From: Nocardia salmonicida NBRC 13393 | Lineage (GTDB): Bacteria > Actinomycetota > Actinomycetes > Mycobacteriales > Mycobacteriaceae | Length of the DNA: 64,000 nt | Assembly: GCF_001613085.1 (NCBI RefSeq) | Contig: NZ_BDBR01000036.1 | Span: forward strand, 54,669-118,668 | Reading direction: 5' to 3' | Shown: piece after piece, positions 25,497 through 33,841 of the stretch | Numbering within the stretch: position 1 is the first letter of the stretch | Layout: every line of letters starts with the position of its first letter | Position numbers and translations under genes: made by a program | Notes under the pieces: generated by a model | What the model was told of the DNA's origin: nothing | The model's input: only the letters and a program-made list of their open reading frames with translations | The model's database searches: none

Positions 25497-25865
25497 CTAC
25501 TCTTCGTCCCACGCCTGGATCGAGGTCTGGTCGACTATGCGGCCGTCGCGCAGGTCGGCCATCGAATGCGACAGCACGCGGGTGCCGTCCGGGTAGCGGC
25601 ACGACTCCACGAAGGCGATGTGATCGCCGTCGATCAGGACGCTGTCGAGGGAGTGGGTCATCTCCCTGGCGCACACGTCGTCGAACATCGCGCTGATCGC
25701 CGAGCGGCCGTGCATCACCCGGGGATGGCTGGGTTGGTCGCGGTGGTCGACCATGCGGATCTCGGCATCGTCGCTGTAGAGCGTCAGCAGTGTTGCGGCA
25801 TCGCGGCTTTCGATTCCGCGGCGCAGTGCATCGGCATCGAATCCTGAGCTGGACGCGGTGCTCAT
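25497..25865 (-). CDS. SnoaL-like / NTF2-fold protein
   Basis: A 122-residue single-domain protein with the cone-shaped alpha+beta NTF2 fold: helices at ALRRGIESRDAATLLTLYSDD, then strands around MVDHRDQPSHPRVMHGRSAI, VLIDGDHIAFVESCRY and HSMADLRDGRIVDQTSI. Members are isomerases, polyketide cyclases or non-enzymatic binding proteins; no specific active site can be assigned. The stop is directly adjacent to the end of the convergent NmrA fragment. The gene is probably monocistronic. Confidence 0.8.
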   Translation of the reverse strand: MSTASSSGFDADALRRGIESRDAATLLTLYSDDAEIRMVDHRDQPSHPRVMHGRSAISAMFDDVCAREMTHSLDSVLIDGDHIAFVESCRYPDGTRVLSHSMADLRDGRIVDQTSIQAWDEE

Positions 25866-25965
25866 CTGGGTCTCCCTCGCTCATCGAAACGAGCCGGACC
25901 AGGGCGATTCGGCCCGTATGAGAACCCTACGCTCGCCCGCGACCGGGCGAAACCCGCTCGGACCT

Positions 25966-25995
25966 CCAGCCGCCCACCGAATGGTGGGCGGCTGG
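25966..25995. terminator. Hairpin after the PRC-barrel gene
   Basis: A perfect 13-bp stem (25966-25978 with 25983-25995; CCAGCCGCCCACC arm), 4-base loop, 30 bp past the stop of the minus-strand DUF2382 gene. Confidence 0.8.
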
Positions 25996-26025
25996 TTCGA
26001 CTGATCGAACGGTGCGCTGTGGGGG

Positions 26026-26805
26026 CTAGGGCGCCTCGCGGCGCCGGTCGTCGACCCCCTCGGTCTCGACGCGTTCCTTGCGGACCGACTCGGAGACGGT
26101 CCGCTCTTCGGCGACCTCGTCGACCGCGAGCCGCACCCGCTCCACCGGGACGGCGTCCTTCTCGACGTGTACCTGATCGGCGTGCAGCGTGACCTCGCGC
26201 TCGTCCTCACCGATCGTGGTGCGACCGGTACGGTCACCGTTGATCGGCTCCCGTTCGATGTGCACTTCTTCGTGCGTGACCGGCACCTTGACGGTCTGTT
26301 CCTCGGTGACCACGTACTTGCGCAACCGTGCGGTGCCGACTTCCTCGTTCTCGGTATCGACGCGCAGCTGCTCCTCCGAGCGCACCATCGAGTCGTCGGT
26401 GTGCCTGGCCTGCGCGGGGTTGCCGTGGGTCATCGGCATCTCGTCACCGGGGCGGATCTGCGGGCGACCGTAGGTATTCCACCCCGCGGCCCGTGGATCC
26501 ACGTGATAGTGCTCGAACAGCTCTTGCTCGGACTCAGCGCTGATCCGGCCGCCGTCGTCGAGGTGCGGCGCGGACTTCACCTGCTCCTTGGCGACGCGCA
26601 GTTTCAGGGTGTCGTCGTCGGCCTGATGCTCGGCGCCTGCCAGCGGTACCAGCGAGTCGTGGCTGAACAGTCCGGTCGAGACAGCGGCCCACGTCGGCGA
26701 GCCGGAGTTGTTGTCGATGTAGATCTGCTTGACCTTGCCGATCTTGGCGCCGTGATCGTCATAGGCGGTGGCGCCGATCAGCGATTCCAGGGTTGCCTTG
26801 GTCAT
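26026..26805 (-). CDS. PRC-barrel and DUF2382 stress-type protein
   Basis: A 259-residue soluble protein. Residues 5-80 are a PRC-barrel (IGATAYDDHGAKIGKVKQIY, then VPLAGAEHQADD). Residues about 140-255 are DUF2382, made of paired charged strands such as VVTEEQTVKVPVTHEEVHIE and VTLHADQVHVEKDAVPVERV. This pairing is frequent in desiccation- and radiation-tolerant bacteria and in actinobacterial general-stress regulons; the mechanism is unknown. It is monocistronic, with its own terminator and a 170-bp gap to the NOS gene upstream. Confidence 0.88.
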   Translation of the reverse strand: MTKATLESLIGATAYDDHGAKIGKVKQIYIDNNSGSPTWAAVSTGLFSHDSLVPLAGAEHQADDDTLKLRVAKEQVKSAPHLDDGGRISAESEQELFEHYHVDPRAAGWNTYGRPQIRPGDEMPMTHGNPAQARHTDDSMVRSEEQLRVDTENEEVGTARLRKYVVTEEQTVKVPVTHEEVHIEREPINGDRTGRTTIGEDEREVTLHADQVHVEKDAVPVERVRLAVDEVAEERTVSESVRKERVETEGVDDRRREAP

Positions 26806-26975
26806 GATGATTCCCTCCTACCTGACGCGGAGGCCGAACGCGGACATGTGAGGTCCGTTCGTCGGTCCCGCTGGGTTGTTGGGCGATCAGTCGGTCCGCA
26901 GCGCCCGGCACGACCGGGCTTGGCTACATGAGAGCAAATACCCGGCCGCGCACGGGCCAAACAACCCGCCGTAGA

Positions 26976-28136
26976 TCAATCTCGGCGGACGAAATTCGGT
27001 CGAATGTCCAGGTCAGGTGCGTCGTAGTATCGATGGAAGGTGGGCGTGAGTCCGGAGGAGATGGGCGGATTGACCCAACTCCAGTCGGTCGGGCACGCGC
27101 GCCCCGCGGCTTCCTCGCGCTGCACGTGATCGCAGAACTGCTTGGCCACGGTGTGGTGGTCGACCATGTGTACACCGGAGGCTCGAAAACTGTGGAGCAC
27201 AGCATGATTTAGCTCGATCAGGGCTTTGTCCCGCCACAGCGTCCGCACCGATGAGGTGTCGAGACCCATCATGTCGGCGATCAGCGGCAGCATGTTGTAG
27301 CGATCGGCGTCGCTGAGGTTGCGTGCGCCGATCTCGGTGCCGACATACCAGCCGTTGAAGGGGGCGAAGGGGTAGCAAACCCCGCCCACATCCAGATCCA
27401 TGTTCGAAACAGCGGGCAGCGCATGCCATTTCAGGCCGAGCGCGGCGAACCACGGGTAGTCGGGATGGATCAGGTCGACCTCGCGGACCAGCTCGCGTGG
27501 AACGTCGAAATACTGCACGTCCTCGGTGGGGGTACTGATCAGCACCGGCAGCACGTCGAACGGCGTGCGTTCGCCGCGCCAGCCCAGCTCCAGCGCCTGC
27601 TCGGTGGCCGCGATATTGGCCGGATCGCCGGTGACGGTGCCGTCACCGTTCGGGTATCCGGCGTAGCGGATCAGCTGCGAACTCTCGATCCGGTATTCAC
27701 CACGGCCGGGCACTGCCGCCGGGCCGACCGTGATCATCGACTGAATCGCGCCGCCATTGGTCGCCAGTCGCAAATGCTGCCAGCACACTTCGGAAAGTTC
27801 CCGCGCAGAAGTAACCAGACGGGCATCGAGCAGTTTCAGCGATCGCCAATGTTTGCGTCCCACGCAGCGAGCGTGGTTGCGCCACGCCAATTTCGCGCCG
27901 ATCAGAATCTCTTCGGCGGTCTGTGTGTAGGTGCCGGTATCACGCAATTCGGCGAGCGCGCCGAGGCGACGCTGGGTGGGCAGATGCCCGAGTTCGGGGT
28001 AGCGGAAGAACTCGTCGCAGTCGCGTAAACGGCGATCCAGCTCGATCGGCGGCGGCGCGGTAACCGCGACCTCCGCTGCCAATATGGCTGTAGGGGTTTG
28101 GTTTTCGCAGACTGCGGGGCGAGAGCTCTGGTTCAC
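26976..28136 (-). CDS. nos: Bacterial nitric oxide synthase oxygenase
   Basis: A 386-residue heme enzyme that oxidises arginine to citrulline and NO, using electrons from a separate reductase. The proximal heme thiolate is in WRNHARCVGR (Cys91 from the chosen start). The substrate and pterin regions follow: VLPVLISTPTEDVQYFDVP, GLKWHALPAVSNMDLDVGG, FNGWYVGTEIGARNLSD, and the C-terminal WSWVNPPISSGLTPTFH. There is no reductase or flavodoxin domain, as in other bacterial NOS proteins. The GTG at 28136 is preceded by GGAG at good spacing. It is a single gene; the reductase partner is not encoded nearby. Confidence 0.94.
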   Translation of the reverse strand: MNQSSRPAVCENQTPTAILAAEVAVTAPPPIELDRRLRDCDEFFRYPELGHLPTQRRLGALAELRDTGTYTQTAEEILIGAKLAWRNHARCVGRKHWRSLKLLDARLVTSARELSEVCWQHLRLATNGGAIQSMITVGPAAVPGRGEYRIESSQLIRYAGYPNGDGTVTGDPANIAATEQALELGWRGERTPFDVLPVLISTPTEDVQYFDVPRELVREVDLIHPDYPWFAALGLKWHALPAVSNMDLDVGGVCYPFAPFNGWYVGTEIGARNLSDADRYNMLPLIADMMGLDTSSVRTLWRDKALIELNHAVLHSFRASGVHMVDHHTVAKQFCDHVQREEAAGRACPTDWSWVNPPISSGLTPTFHRYYDAPDLDIRPNFVRRD

Positions 28137-28401
28137 GGTACATCTCCGGTCGGGCAGCAGGGTGCGGGGCCGTGCGGGCGTACCCTCCGTCGCGGGAAGA
28201 TTGCCCGCCGAGAACACATTCACTCGACCGGTGGCGCGCGTCGACCAGGTAATCGGTCGGTCGTCGCCGCATACATATTCATCCTGTTCGAACACCGAAA
28301 TCAGTTTCGAGCCAGCCTACGACCGGTGTGCTGGCAGTGTGCTCCAATTCGCGGTAATCCCACCGCAAACCAGCGTCAAGGGATGCTGACCCTGTCCCGA
28401 A

Positions 28402-29478
28402 CTAACGGAATCGGGCCGCCGTTTCGGGTGCGGTGGCGAATTCGAGGAACTGCTCGTTCTCGTGCGGATCGCCGACCGTCACCCGCACGCCGTCCCCGGT
28501 GAACGGCCGAACCAGCACTCCCGCACGGGCACTCGCCTCGGCGAACTCGATACTGCGCTCGCCCAGGGGCAACCACACGAAATTGGCCTCGCTCGGCGGC
28601 ACTTCGTAGCCCGCGGCCAGCAACGCATCACGGAGCCGATGCCGTTGTGCCACCAGCACATCCGTGCGATCGAGCAACTCTCCCCGCGCCTGCAACGAGG
28701 CGATCGCGGCGACCTGCGCGATCCGGTTCACGCTGAACGGGATATGCACCTTCAGCAGCGCGGCGATGACCTCGGGATCGCCCACCGCGTAGCCGACGCG
28801 CAGCCCGGCCAGACCGTAGGCCTTCGAGAAAGTGCGCAGTACAACGACATTCGGCCTGGTGCGGCCGATCTCGACGCCGTCGGGGCGAGTCTGCGGGGTC
28901 AGTCGCAGGTACTCGTAGTAGGCCTCGTCGAGCACGACGAGAACGTGCGGGGGTACTCGATCGAGGAACCGTTCCAGTTCGGCACGCCCATGGGCCGTGC
29001 CGGTGGGGTTGTTCGGGTTGCAGACGAAGATCAGCTTGGTGCGCTCGGTGACCGCGTCGGCCATCGCGTCCAGATCGTGCAGATAGCCAGGGGCGAGTGG
29101 CACCTGCACCGCGGTCGCGTTGCCCACCTGCGTGACGATCGGATACGCCTCGAACGAGCGCCACGCGAACACCACCTCGTCGGTGGGTGCGTCGCAGGTG
29201 ATCTGCACGAGTTCCTGGCACAGTGCCACGCTGCCGCAGCCGACCGCGACATGGGCGACGGTGACATCGAGGAACTCGGCCAGCGCCGCCCGCAGCTCAC
29301 TGACCTGATTGTCCGGGTAGCGGTTGGCCTGCTCGGCGGACTCCGCGATCGCCTTCGTAGCGCTCGGCAACGGACCGAACGTGGTCTCGTTGGACGCGAG
29401 CTTCACCGCATCGGGGTGGTTACGGCCGGGAACGTAGGCCGGGATGGTGGCGAGGTCGGGACGGATGTGCGCGGTCAC
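28402..29478 (-). CDS. pat: HisC/aromatic aminotransferase
   Basis: A 358-residue PLP-dependent class I/II aminotransferase. Motifs: KLASNETTFGPLPS, NRYPDNQVSELRAALAEFL, VGCGSVALCQELVQ, FVCNPNNPTGT, LVVLDEAYYEYL (PLP Asp), TFSKAYGLAGLRVGYA (Schiff-base Lys). The ANxTTFGPLP form and the lack of nearby his genes favour the phenylalanine/aromatic aminotransferase Pat (HisC2) over HisC proper. The final step of phenylalanine and tyrosine synthesis would complement tyrA further along. It is divergent from the dienelactone-hydrolase-like gene. Confidence 0.88.
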   Translation of the reverse strand: MTAHIRPDLATIPAYVPGRNHPDAVKLASNETTFGPLPSATKAIAESAEQANRYPDNQVSELRAALAEFLDVTVAHVAVGCGSVALCQELVQITCDAPTDEVVFAWRSFEAYPIVTQVGNATAVQVPLAPGYLHDLDAMADAVTERTKLIFVCNPNNPTGTAHGRAELERFLDRVPPHVLVVLDEAYYEYLRLTPQTRPDGVEIGRTRPNVVVLRTFSKAYGLAGLRVGYAVGDPEVIAALLKVHIPFSVNRIAQVAAIASLQARGELLDRTDVLVAQRHRLRDALLAAGYEVPPSEANFVWLPLGERSIEFAEASARAGVLVRPFTGDGVRVTVGDPHENEQFLEFATAPETAARFR

Positions 29479-29567
29479 GCCTCCACCCTACGACGATCGG
29501 CCGCCACGACATGCGGCGCGGCCCTCTAGGCCTACCCAAGTCCAGTTCTGCCGCCTACGCTGGGTTT

Positions 29568-30284
29568 ATGCCGGGCACTTACGACGATGTCGCCCCCCTG
29601 CGGCCGGTTGATGTCGACACGGACACCGTCGCGAGACGCACTGCCGTGCCGATCACGGTGGTCGAGCCCGAACGGGTGGCCCGCGGCGGCATCGTTGTCC
29701 TGCACGAATCCCGTGAATTCTCGTCCCAGCTGCTCGACCTGATGCGTGCGTTGTCCACCGAGGGCTGGATCGTCGTCGCGCCACATCTGTTCGACCGCAT
29801 TGCCGACCCGCTGGTGCAGGAAGTCTTCGGCGAGGAGCTCTTCGACGACTTCGACGCCGGCTTCGACTGGCTCACCGGTCGCGGCGTCTTCCCCGACACC
29901 ATCGGCGTCCTCGGCTTCGACAGCGCGGGCACCGCCGCCTTCCTCGTCGCGGCCACCCGCCCGATCGGCGCCGCGGTGAGCGTGTCCGCCCCCGGTATCA
30001 CCGAACCGCTCCCCGATCAGAACGCCGCCCTGGTCGATGTCGCCGCCGACCTCCAAGCTCCCTGGCTCGGCCTCTTCGGCGCCGACGACCCGGCTACCCC
30101 GCCCGAGGCGGTCGACCGCCTGCGCGAGGCCACGGCGAAGGCGGATGTGGCCAGTCTCACTATCAGTTATCCAGGCCTGAGTCACCGCGCCGATCGCCCC
30201 GATCCCGAGGACGAGGCGGCCGCCGCCATCCGCATCGATTCCCAGACCCGTATCTACGACTGGTTCGACAGCAATTTACGCTGA
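29568..30284 (+). CDS. Dienelactone hydrolase-like alpha/beta hydrolase with altered nucleophile
   Basis: A 238-residue alpha/beta hydrolase with the family's VVLHESREFSSQLLDLMRAL oxyanion region, IVVAPHLFDRI, and late acid and base positions (GADDPATP near residue 173, PGLSHRAD with His206). The elbow that normally reads GFCxGG is GFDSAGT (116-122), so the catalytic Cys is Asp118; Ser119 could substitute. The enzyme may be a non-canonical hydrolase or inactive. The ATG at 29568 follows a typical spacing. It is a single gene preceding tRNA-Ser(GCU). Confidence 0.82.
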   Translation: MPGTYDDVAPLRPVDVDTDTVARRTAVPITVVEPERVARGGIVVLHESREFSSQLLDLMRALSTEGWIVVAPHLFDRIADPLVQEVFGEELFDDFDAGFDWLTGRGVFPDTIGVLGFDSAGTAAFLVAATRPIGAAVSVSAPGITEPLPDQNAALVDVAADLQAPWLGLFGADDPATPPEAVDRLREATAKADVASLTISYPGLSHRADRPDPEDEAAAAIRIDSQTRIYDWFDSNLR

Positions 30285-30377
30285 TTGACCAGGCGTTTTG
30301 GACTACTACGACTGCTCGTGTAATCTTCATTCCCGGCGGTTCGACAAGGACCGGTGCCCTCGAAAGAGAAGGCTCCA

Positions 30378-30467
30378 GGAGGCGTGCCAGAGCGGCCGAA
30401 TGGGACTCACTGCTAATGAGTTGTCCCTTCACGGGGACCGGAGGTTCAAATCCTCTCGCCTCCGCCA
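30378..30467 (+). tRNA. tRNA-Ser(GCU)
   Basis: Acceptor arms GGAGGCG (30378-30384) and CGCCTCC (30457-30463). Anticodon stem ACTCA/TGAGT with loop CTGCTAA and anticodon GCT at 30412-30414. A long variable arm and encoded CCA are present. Confidence 0.97.
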
Positions 30468-30507
30468 CACCCAGTTCGCTGGGTAACAACTGAAGATGCA
30501 CGACCAT

Positions 30508-30580
30508 GCGCCCGTAGCTCAACGGATAGAGCACTTGACTACGGATCAAGAGGTTAGGGGTTCGAATCCCTTCGGGCGCA
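30508..30580 (+). tRNA. tRNA-Arg(ACG), integration target
   Basis: Acceptor arms GCGCCCG (30508-30514) and CGGGCGC (30573-30579). Anticodon stem CTTGA/TCAAG with loop CTACGGA, anticodon ACG at 30541-30543. CCA is not encoded. From 30547 on, the 3' part is also the left attachment repeat of the AICE and is supplied by it. Confidence 0.97.
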
Positions 30581-30581
30581 C
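30547..30581 (+). repeat. attL of the AICE (35-bp direct repeat)
   Basis: A 35-bp sequence from the anticodon-stem 3' side through the tRNA-Arg end, identical to 43980-44014. Confidence 0.92.
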
Positions 30582-30588
30582 AAAAAAA

Positions 30589-30622
30589 CCGCCCTTCACC
30601 AGGTATTTCCGGTGAGGGGCGG
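30589..30622. terminator. Element-borne terminator after tRNA-Arg
   Basis: CCGCCCTTCACC (30589-30600) pairs with 30611-30622, flanked by A and T runs (TTTTT at 30623-30627). It lies inside the AICE between attL and int, and can end both the tRNA and int transcripts. Confidence 0.85.
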
Positions 30623-30651
30623 TTTTTAGTTTCGGGGAAATCTCGCCAGAT

Positions 30652-30673
30652 CCACTACTTTCCCACTACAAAC
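30652..30673 (+). repeat. 22-bp direct repeat, left end of the AICE (candidate integrase arm site)
   Basis: Identical to 43843-43864 near the right end; contains CTACTTTCCC, which recurs at 30680-30689 over the int stop codon. Confidence 0.6.
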
Positions 30674-30679
30674 GATCCG

Positions 30680-31843
30680 CTACTTTCCCTGCGTGAACTT
30701 GTCGAGGGCCTTCCTAGCGTCCGGTCCGATAGTCCGCCGTTCGAGGTAGTGCCGCTCGGTCGTATCCAGTTTGGCATGGGACAGCTGGGCCTGTGCTTGA
30801 GCCGGGCCGAGGTCGTCACGGACCACCGTCGCGACAGTCGGGCGGAAGCTGCGCGGGGTGACCCACTTCAGATCCTCGGGCAGCGCGGCCCGCAGCGACC
30901 GACGCATGTTCGCCAAGCTCATCCACTCGCCGTTGCGGTTGGCGAACACCGGACCATCGGGATCGGGGTCCTTCGGGCGCAGGGAGTTCAGGGCTTGCAC
31001 CGCGAGCTTGGGCAGGATCACCGTGTGGTCGGGTGCATCGCCTTTCCGGGTGTCCTGGCGGTGGAGCGGCTGCCCCTTGACCTTGCCGTGGTCGATCATG
31101 GTCCCGGTAGTCGTCACCGTCGGCGGGTCGGCCGTCAGGTTGACCTCACACCACCGCAGCGACAGCACCTCATTCGGTCGCCAGCCGGTCGAGACCAACA
31201 CGTCAACGAACTCGGGCAGATTCCGGCCGGGCCGAGGTCCGAAACCCTTCTCACGGTCACGGTAGGCATTGACCGCTTTCCTCACCGTGGCGAACTCGTC
31301 AGGAGTGAGGGCACGGGCACCGGATTGCTTGCCCCCGGTGCGGGTGGTCTCCCGGATCGGGTTCACCGGCAGCACGTCGTACCGCACGGCCAGAGCGAAC
31401 ATGCCGACCAGCACCACCCGGAATGTCTTGGCGTTCGACTCCGATCGAGCAGCGAGCTTGCTGAGGTGCCTTTCGGCCCGACTGGTAGGCAGTTCCCGAA
31501 CGCGCAGAGCGCCAATTTGCTTGCGCCCATGCCGGTCCCATGACTGTTGGTACAGCTCCCGTGATTGCCGCTTGAGCTTGGTCTTGGTCGCCAACCAGAT
31601 CGGGAACAACTCGGCCAGCGTCGTGCGATCGGTGATAACGGCATCGGCTACGGGTGCTGTTCGTTTTTTCAAGTGCCCCTGCAGGTTTCGCCGAGCAGCT
31701 TCTTCGCTGGCACCGCTGCGTTCGACCTGGCGTCGCTCACCATCCTCATCGCGCACGTAGGTGCGGGCGGTGAACTGGCCGGGACCGGTCTGCTTGACGG
31801 TGATCTTGCCCCACTCGCCGGGGGACATTCTCTGACGCGGCAT
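30680..31843 (-). CDS. int: AICE tyrosine integrase
   Basis: A 387-residue site-specific recombinase. An arm-binding domain (1-65, ITVKQTGPGQFTARTYV), a SAM-like core-binding domain (about 72-165) and the catalytic domain (about 180-380) are present. Catalytic residues seen are Arg222 (STGWRPNEVLSLRW), Arg334, His356 (QLSHAKLD) and Tyr366 (TTERHYLE). The first position of the usual HxxR is Arg331 (PRSFRPT). It recombines the tRNA-Arg attachment sites. Its start overlaps the xis stop by one base, and its 3' end overlaps the candidate arm-site repeats. Last gene of the element operon. Confidence 0.94.
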   Translation of the reverse strand: MPRQRMSPGEWGKITVKQTGPGQFTARTYVRDEDGERRQVERSGASEEAARRNLQGHLKKRTAPVADAVITDRTTLAELFPIWLATKTKLKRQSRELYQQSWDRHGRKQIGALRVRELPTSRAERHLSKLAARSESNAKTFRVVLVGMFALAVRYDVLPVNPIRETTRTGGKQSGARALTPDEFATVRKAVNAYRDREKGFGPRPGRNLPEFVDVLVSTGWRPNEVLSLRWCEVNLTADPPTVTTTGTMIDHGKVKGQPLHRQDTRKGDAPDHTVILPKLAVQALNSLRPKDPDPDGPVFANRNGEWMSLANMRRSLRAALPEDLKWVTPRSFRPTVATVVRDDLGPAQAQAQLSHAKLDTTERHYLERRTIGPDARKALDKFTQGK

Positions 31844-32034
31844 CAGGCGGCCTGATCGACTACGGGCACCTGATCGAGTTCGGCGATGTAGTCGGCGACG
31901 GCCTGTTCGGACACGAGCCGACGACGACCGATCTTGACCGAGCGCAGCGCACCGGAGCCGATCAGCTCGTAGTACTTGCTGTGCCCGATCGGGATCAGCT
32001 TGCGTACCTCGGCCTCATTGAGCAGTTTGGACAT
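31843..32034 (-). CDS. xis: AICE excisionase
   Basis: A 63-residue winged-helix DNA-binding protein of the MerR/excisionase class: LLNEAEVRKLIPIGHSKYYE is the helix-turn-helix and LRSVKIGRRRLVSEQAVADY the wing and following helix. It would bend the attachment DNA and direct Int to excise. The ATG at 32034 has GGAGG 8 bases upstream, which decides the start against a longer upstream frame that overlaps rep. The stop shares a base with the int start, so both are translated together. Confidence 0.92.
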   Translation of the reverse strand: MSKLLNEAEVRKLIPIGHSKYYELIGSGALRSVKIGRRRLVSEQAVADYIAELDQVPVVDQAA

Positions 32035-32047
32035 GACGGGTTCCTCC

Positions 32048-33805
32048 CTATGCAGCGGATTGCTGAACGAACGAAATGTCTTGTGGCACAACCGTTTCAC
32101 GTGAAACACCTGGTGGTCCTTCATCTCTAGCGAGACGGGCCATCGTGTATTCCGCGCGTTGATTGATCCGGTTCGCGACGAGCGCCATGATCAGATGCGA
32201 CCGCGGGGGCGCGTCCTTGTCGCCAGGGCGGACCGGAGTGATCCGCAGGTGCGAGGTATCCGGCGGAATGATCCCGATCTCGGCGAGCTCCTGGCGGACG
32301 AAGTCGAGCCGTTCGGCTTTGTGGTCAGGCAGGGTTTTGCCGGTCCAGTCGTTGGACGTGACGCACCGACGGCCAGGGACGGCGAGCAGGTCGCGGCGAT
32401 GGTTCTTGCCCCGGCAGCGGCCCGGCTGGGTCTTCTCGGTGGCGCCCTTGGGGACGATGCCGTAGCGCAACCACACCGCGCACGTCTTCGAGCACGGCGT
32501 CTTTTGCAGCTCGGCGTGCAGGCGGTCGTAGTGGCGTTCGGTTCGGGCGCTGTCGGTTTCGAGGGTTTCGCTGATCGACTTGGTCAGGTACTTGGTGATG
32601 TAGCCGACCTTGCGGTCCATCTCCGGTGTGCCCGCGAGGATCTGCACGGCCTTGGACTGGCCACCGAACTTGAGCGTGTGGGCCGGGTCGAGTTCGTCAA
32701 CGGTGTCCATCACGGCCAGCGCGTCATCCCAGTAAGTCAGAGGGCGGCCGGTTTTGGGGTCGACGAAAGTGCCGGCGGAATGGTCCCAGACGGGCATGTT
32801 GTCGCCGGTGTAGACCTCGCGGTCGAAGTGGGGCCACCAGATGTTGCGGAAGGTGGCCGCGGTGACCTGGTAGAGCAGCTTGGTCGGGATGGAACCACGA
32901 ATGGCCAAGTGCAGGTGCGGGGTTGCTCGCTTCTGGGCTTCCACGCTGCCGAAGTACTGCACGTTCCAGCCGACCGCGCGCCGAAGGTTCTGCATCCAGC
33001 GGTCGAACAGTGCCTTGGTGTGCATGATGTCGCGAGCAGCGCGGGCGTAGTCGTAGCTGTCGGGATCGACCGGGGAGCCCTCCGAGACCATTTTCCCGGT
33101 CTCGGGGTCTCGGACCTGGTTGATCCGCCCGTACGAGCCGAGGGTCAGCGTGAAGAACGTCGAGGGACGGTATTTGCCGTTTGCGTAGGCGGTGCCCACG
33201 GTGACCTTGGCAACCTTGTTACGCGGCAGGTCCGGGAGATCGTCACGGCGACGGGTGGACTTGGCTTTGCGGCGCGGTTTTTCATCGAGGGCGGGCAGTC
33301 GGCCACGGACGCCGAGTTCGCGGAGCTCGGTATCGAGGTCGGCCACCAGAGCCCGAATCGATTCGGCGAGTTCGTGTTCACCAGTGCGGCGGGCATCGTG
33401 GTAGGCGGCGAACTGTTCAGCGCGAGCGGCCAGCACCTGTGTCTGTGCTTCGGTGACGACGGGTTCGGTGTGCACGGGTTCGTGTTCAGCGCACCAGCCC
33501 TCGCGCAGCTGGGTCTGTCGCAGGTACTTGTTGGCTTTGGCGCAGGCTGGGCAGGTCGAAGCGACGGTGGACTTGCACGGGGCACCGACGTAGGTGGTCC
33601 GGGCGGCGATCGGATCGAAGGCCCGCATTGGGACAACGCGAGCGCACACGCCTTCTTTCTCGGCGGCGGCTTCGGCGATGTCCATGACGTCAGGCATTGC
33701 TCGCCGGTCAGCGGCGGTTTCCCGGTTCGGCTTCACTGCTGCGGCAGGGGCGGTAGCGCGGTCAGGACGGCCGAGAGAGGCCGTGCCGGTTGTGTTGTCA
33801 GACAT
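32048..33805 (-). CDS. repSA: RepSA-like rolling-circle replication initiator
   Basis: A 585-residue initiator of the pSAM2/pJV1 type that nicks the excised circle to start rolling-circle replication. Zinc-type cysteines occur near the N-terminus (CPAC at 85-88). The first conserved block is FFTLTLGSYG (217-226), the HUH metal motif is TPHLHLAIRG (His297, His299), and the tyrosine motif is GYITKYLTKS (401-410). A second cysteine cluster lies at about 430-460. It lies between the TraB-N-like gene and xis in the long operon. The overall length and motif order match the AICE family. Confidence 0.92.
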   Translation of the reverse strand: MSDNTTGTASLGRPDRATAPAAAVKPNRETAADRRAMPDVMDIAEAAAEKEGVCARVVPMRAFDPIAARTTYVGAPCKSTVASTCPACAKANKYLRQTQLREGWCAEHEPVHTEPVVTEAQTQVLAARAEQFAAYHDARRTGEHELAESIRALVADLDTELRELGVRGRLPALDEKPRRKAKSTRRRDDLPDLPRNKVAKVTVGTAYANGKYRPSTFFTLTLGSYGRINQVRDPETGKMVSEGSPVDPDSYDYARAARDIMHTKALFDRWMQNLRRAVGWNVQYFGSVEAQKRATPHLHLAIRGSIPTKLLYQVTAATFRNIWWPHFDREVYTGDNMPVWDHSAGTFVDPKTGRPLTYWDDALAVMDTVDELDPAHTLKFGGQSKAVQILAGTPEMDRKVGYITKYLTKSISETLETDSARTERHYDRLHAELQKTPCSKTCAVWLRYGIVPKGATEKTQPGRCRGKNHRRDLLAVPGRRCVTSNDWTGKTLPDHKAERLDFVRQELAEIGIIPPDTSHLRITPVRPGDKDAPPRSHLIMALVANRINQRAEYTMARLARDEGPPGVSRETVVPQDISFVQQSAA

Positions 33806-33841
33806 GGTGCGGCCTCCCTCGATCGTGGTGGTGTGTGCGGG

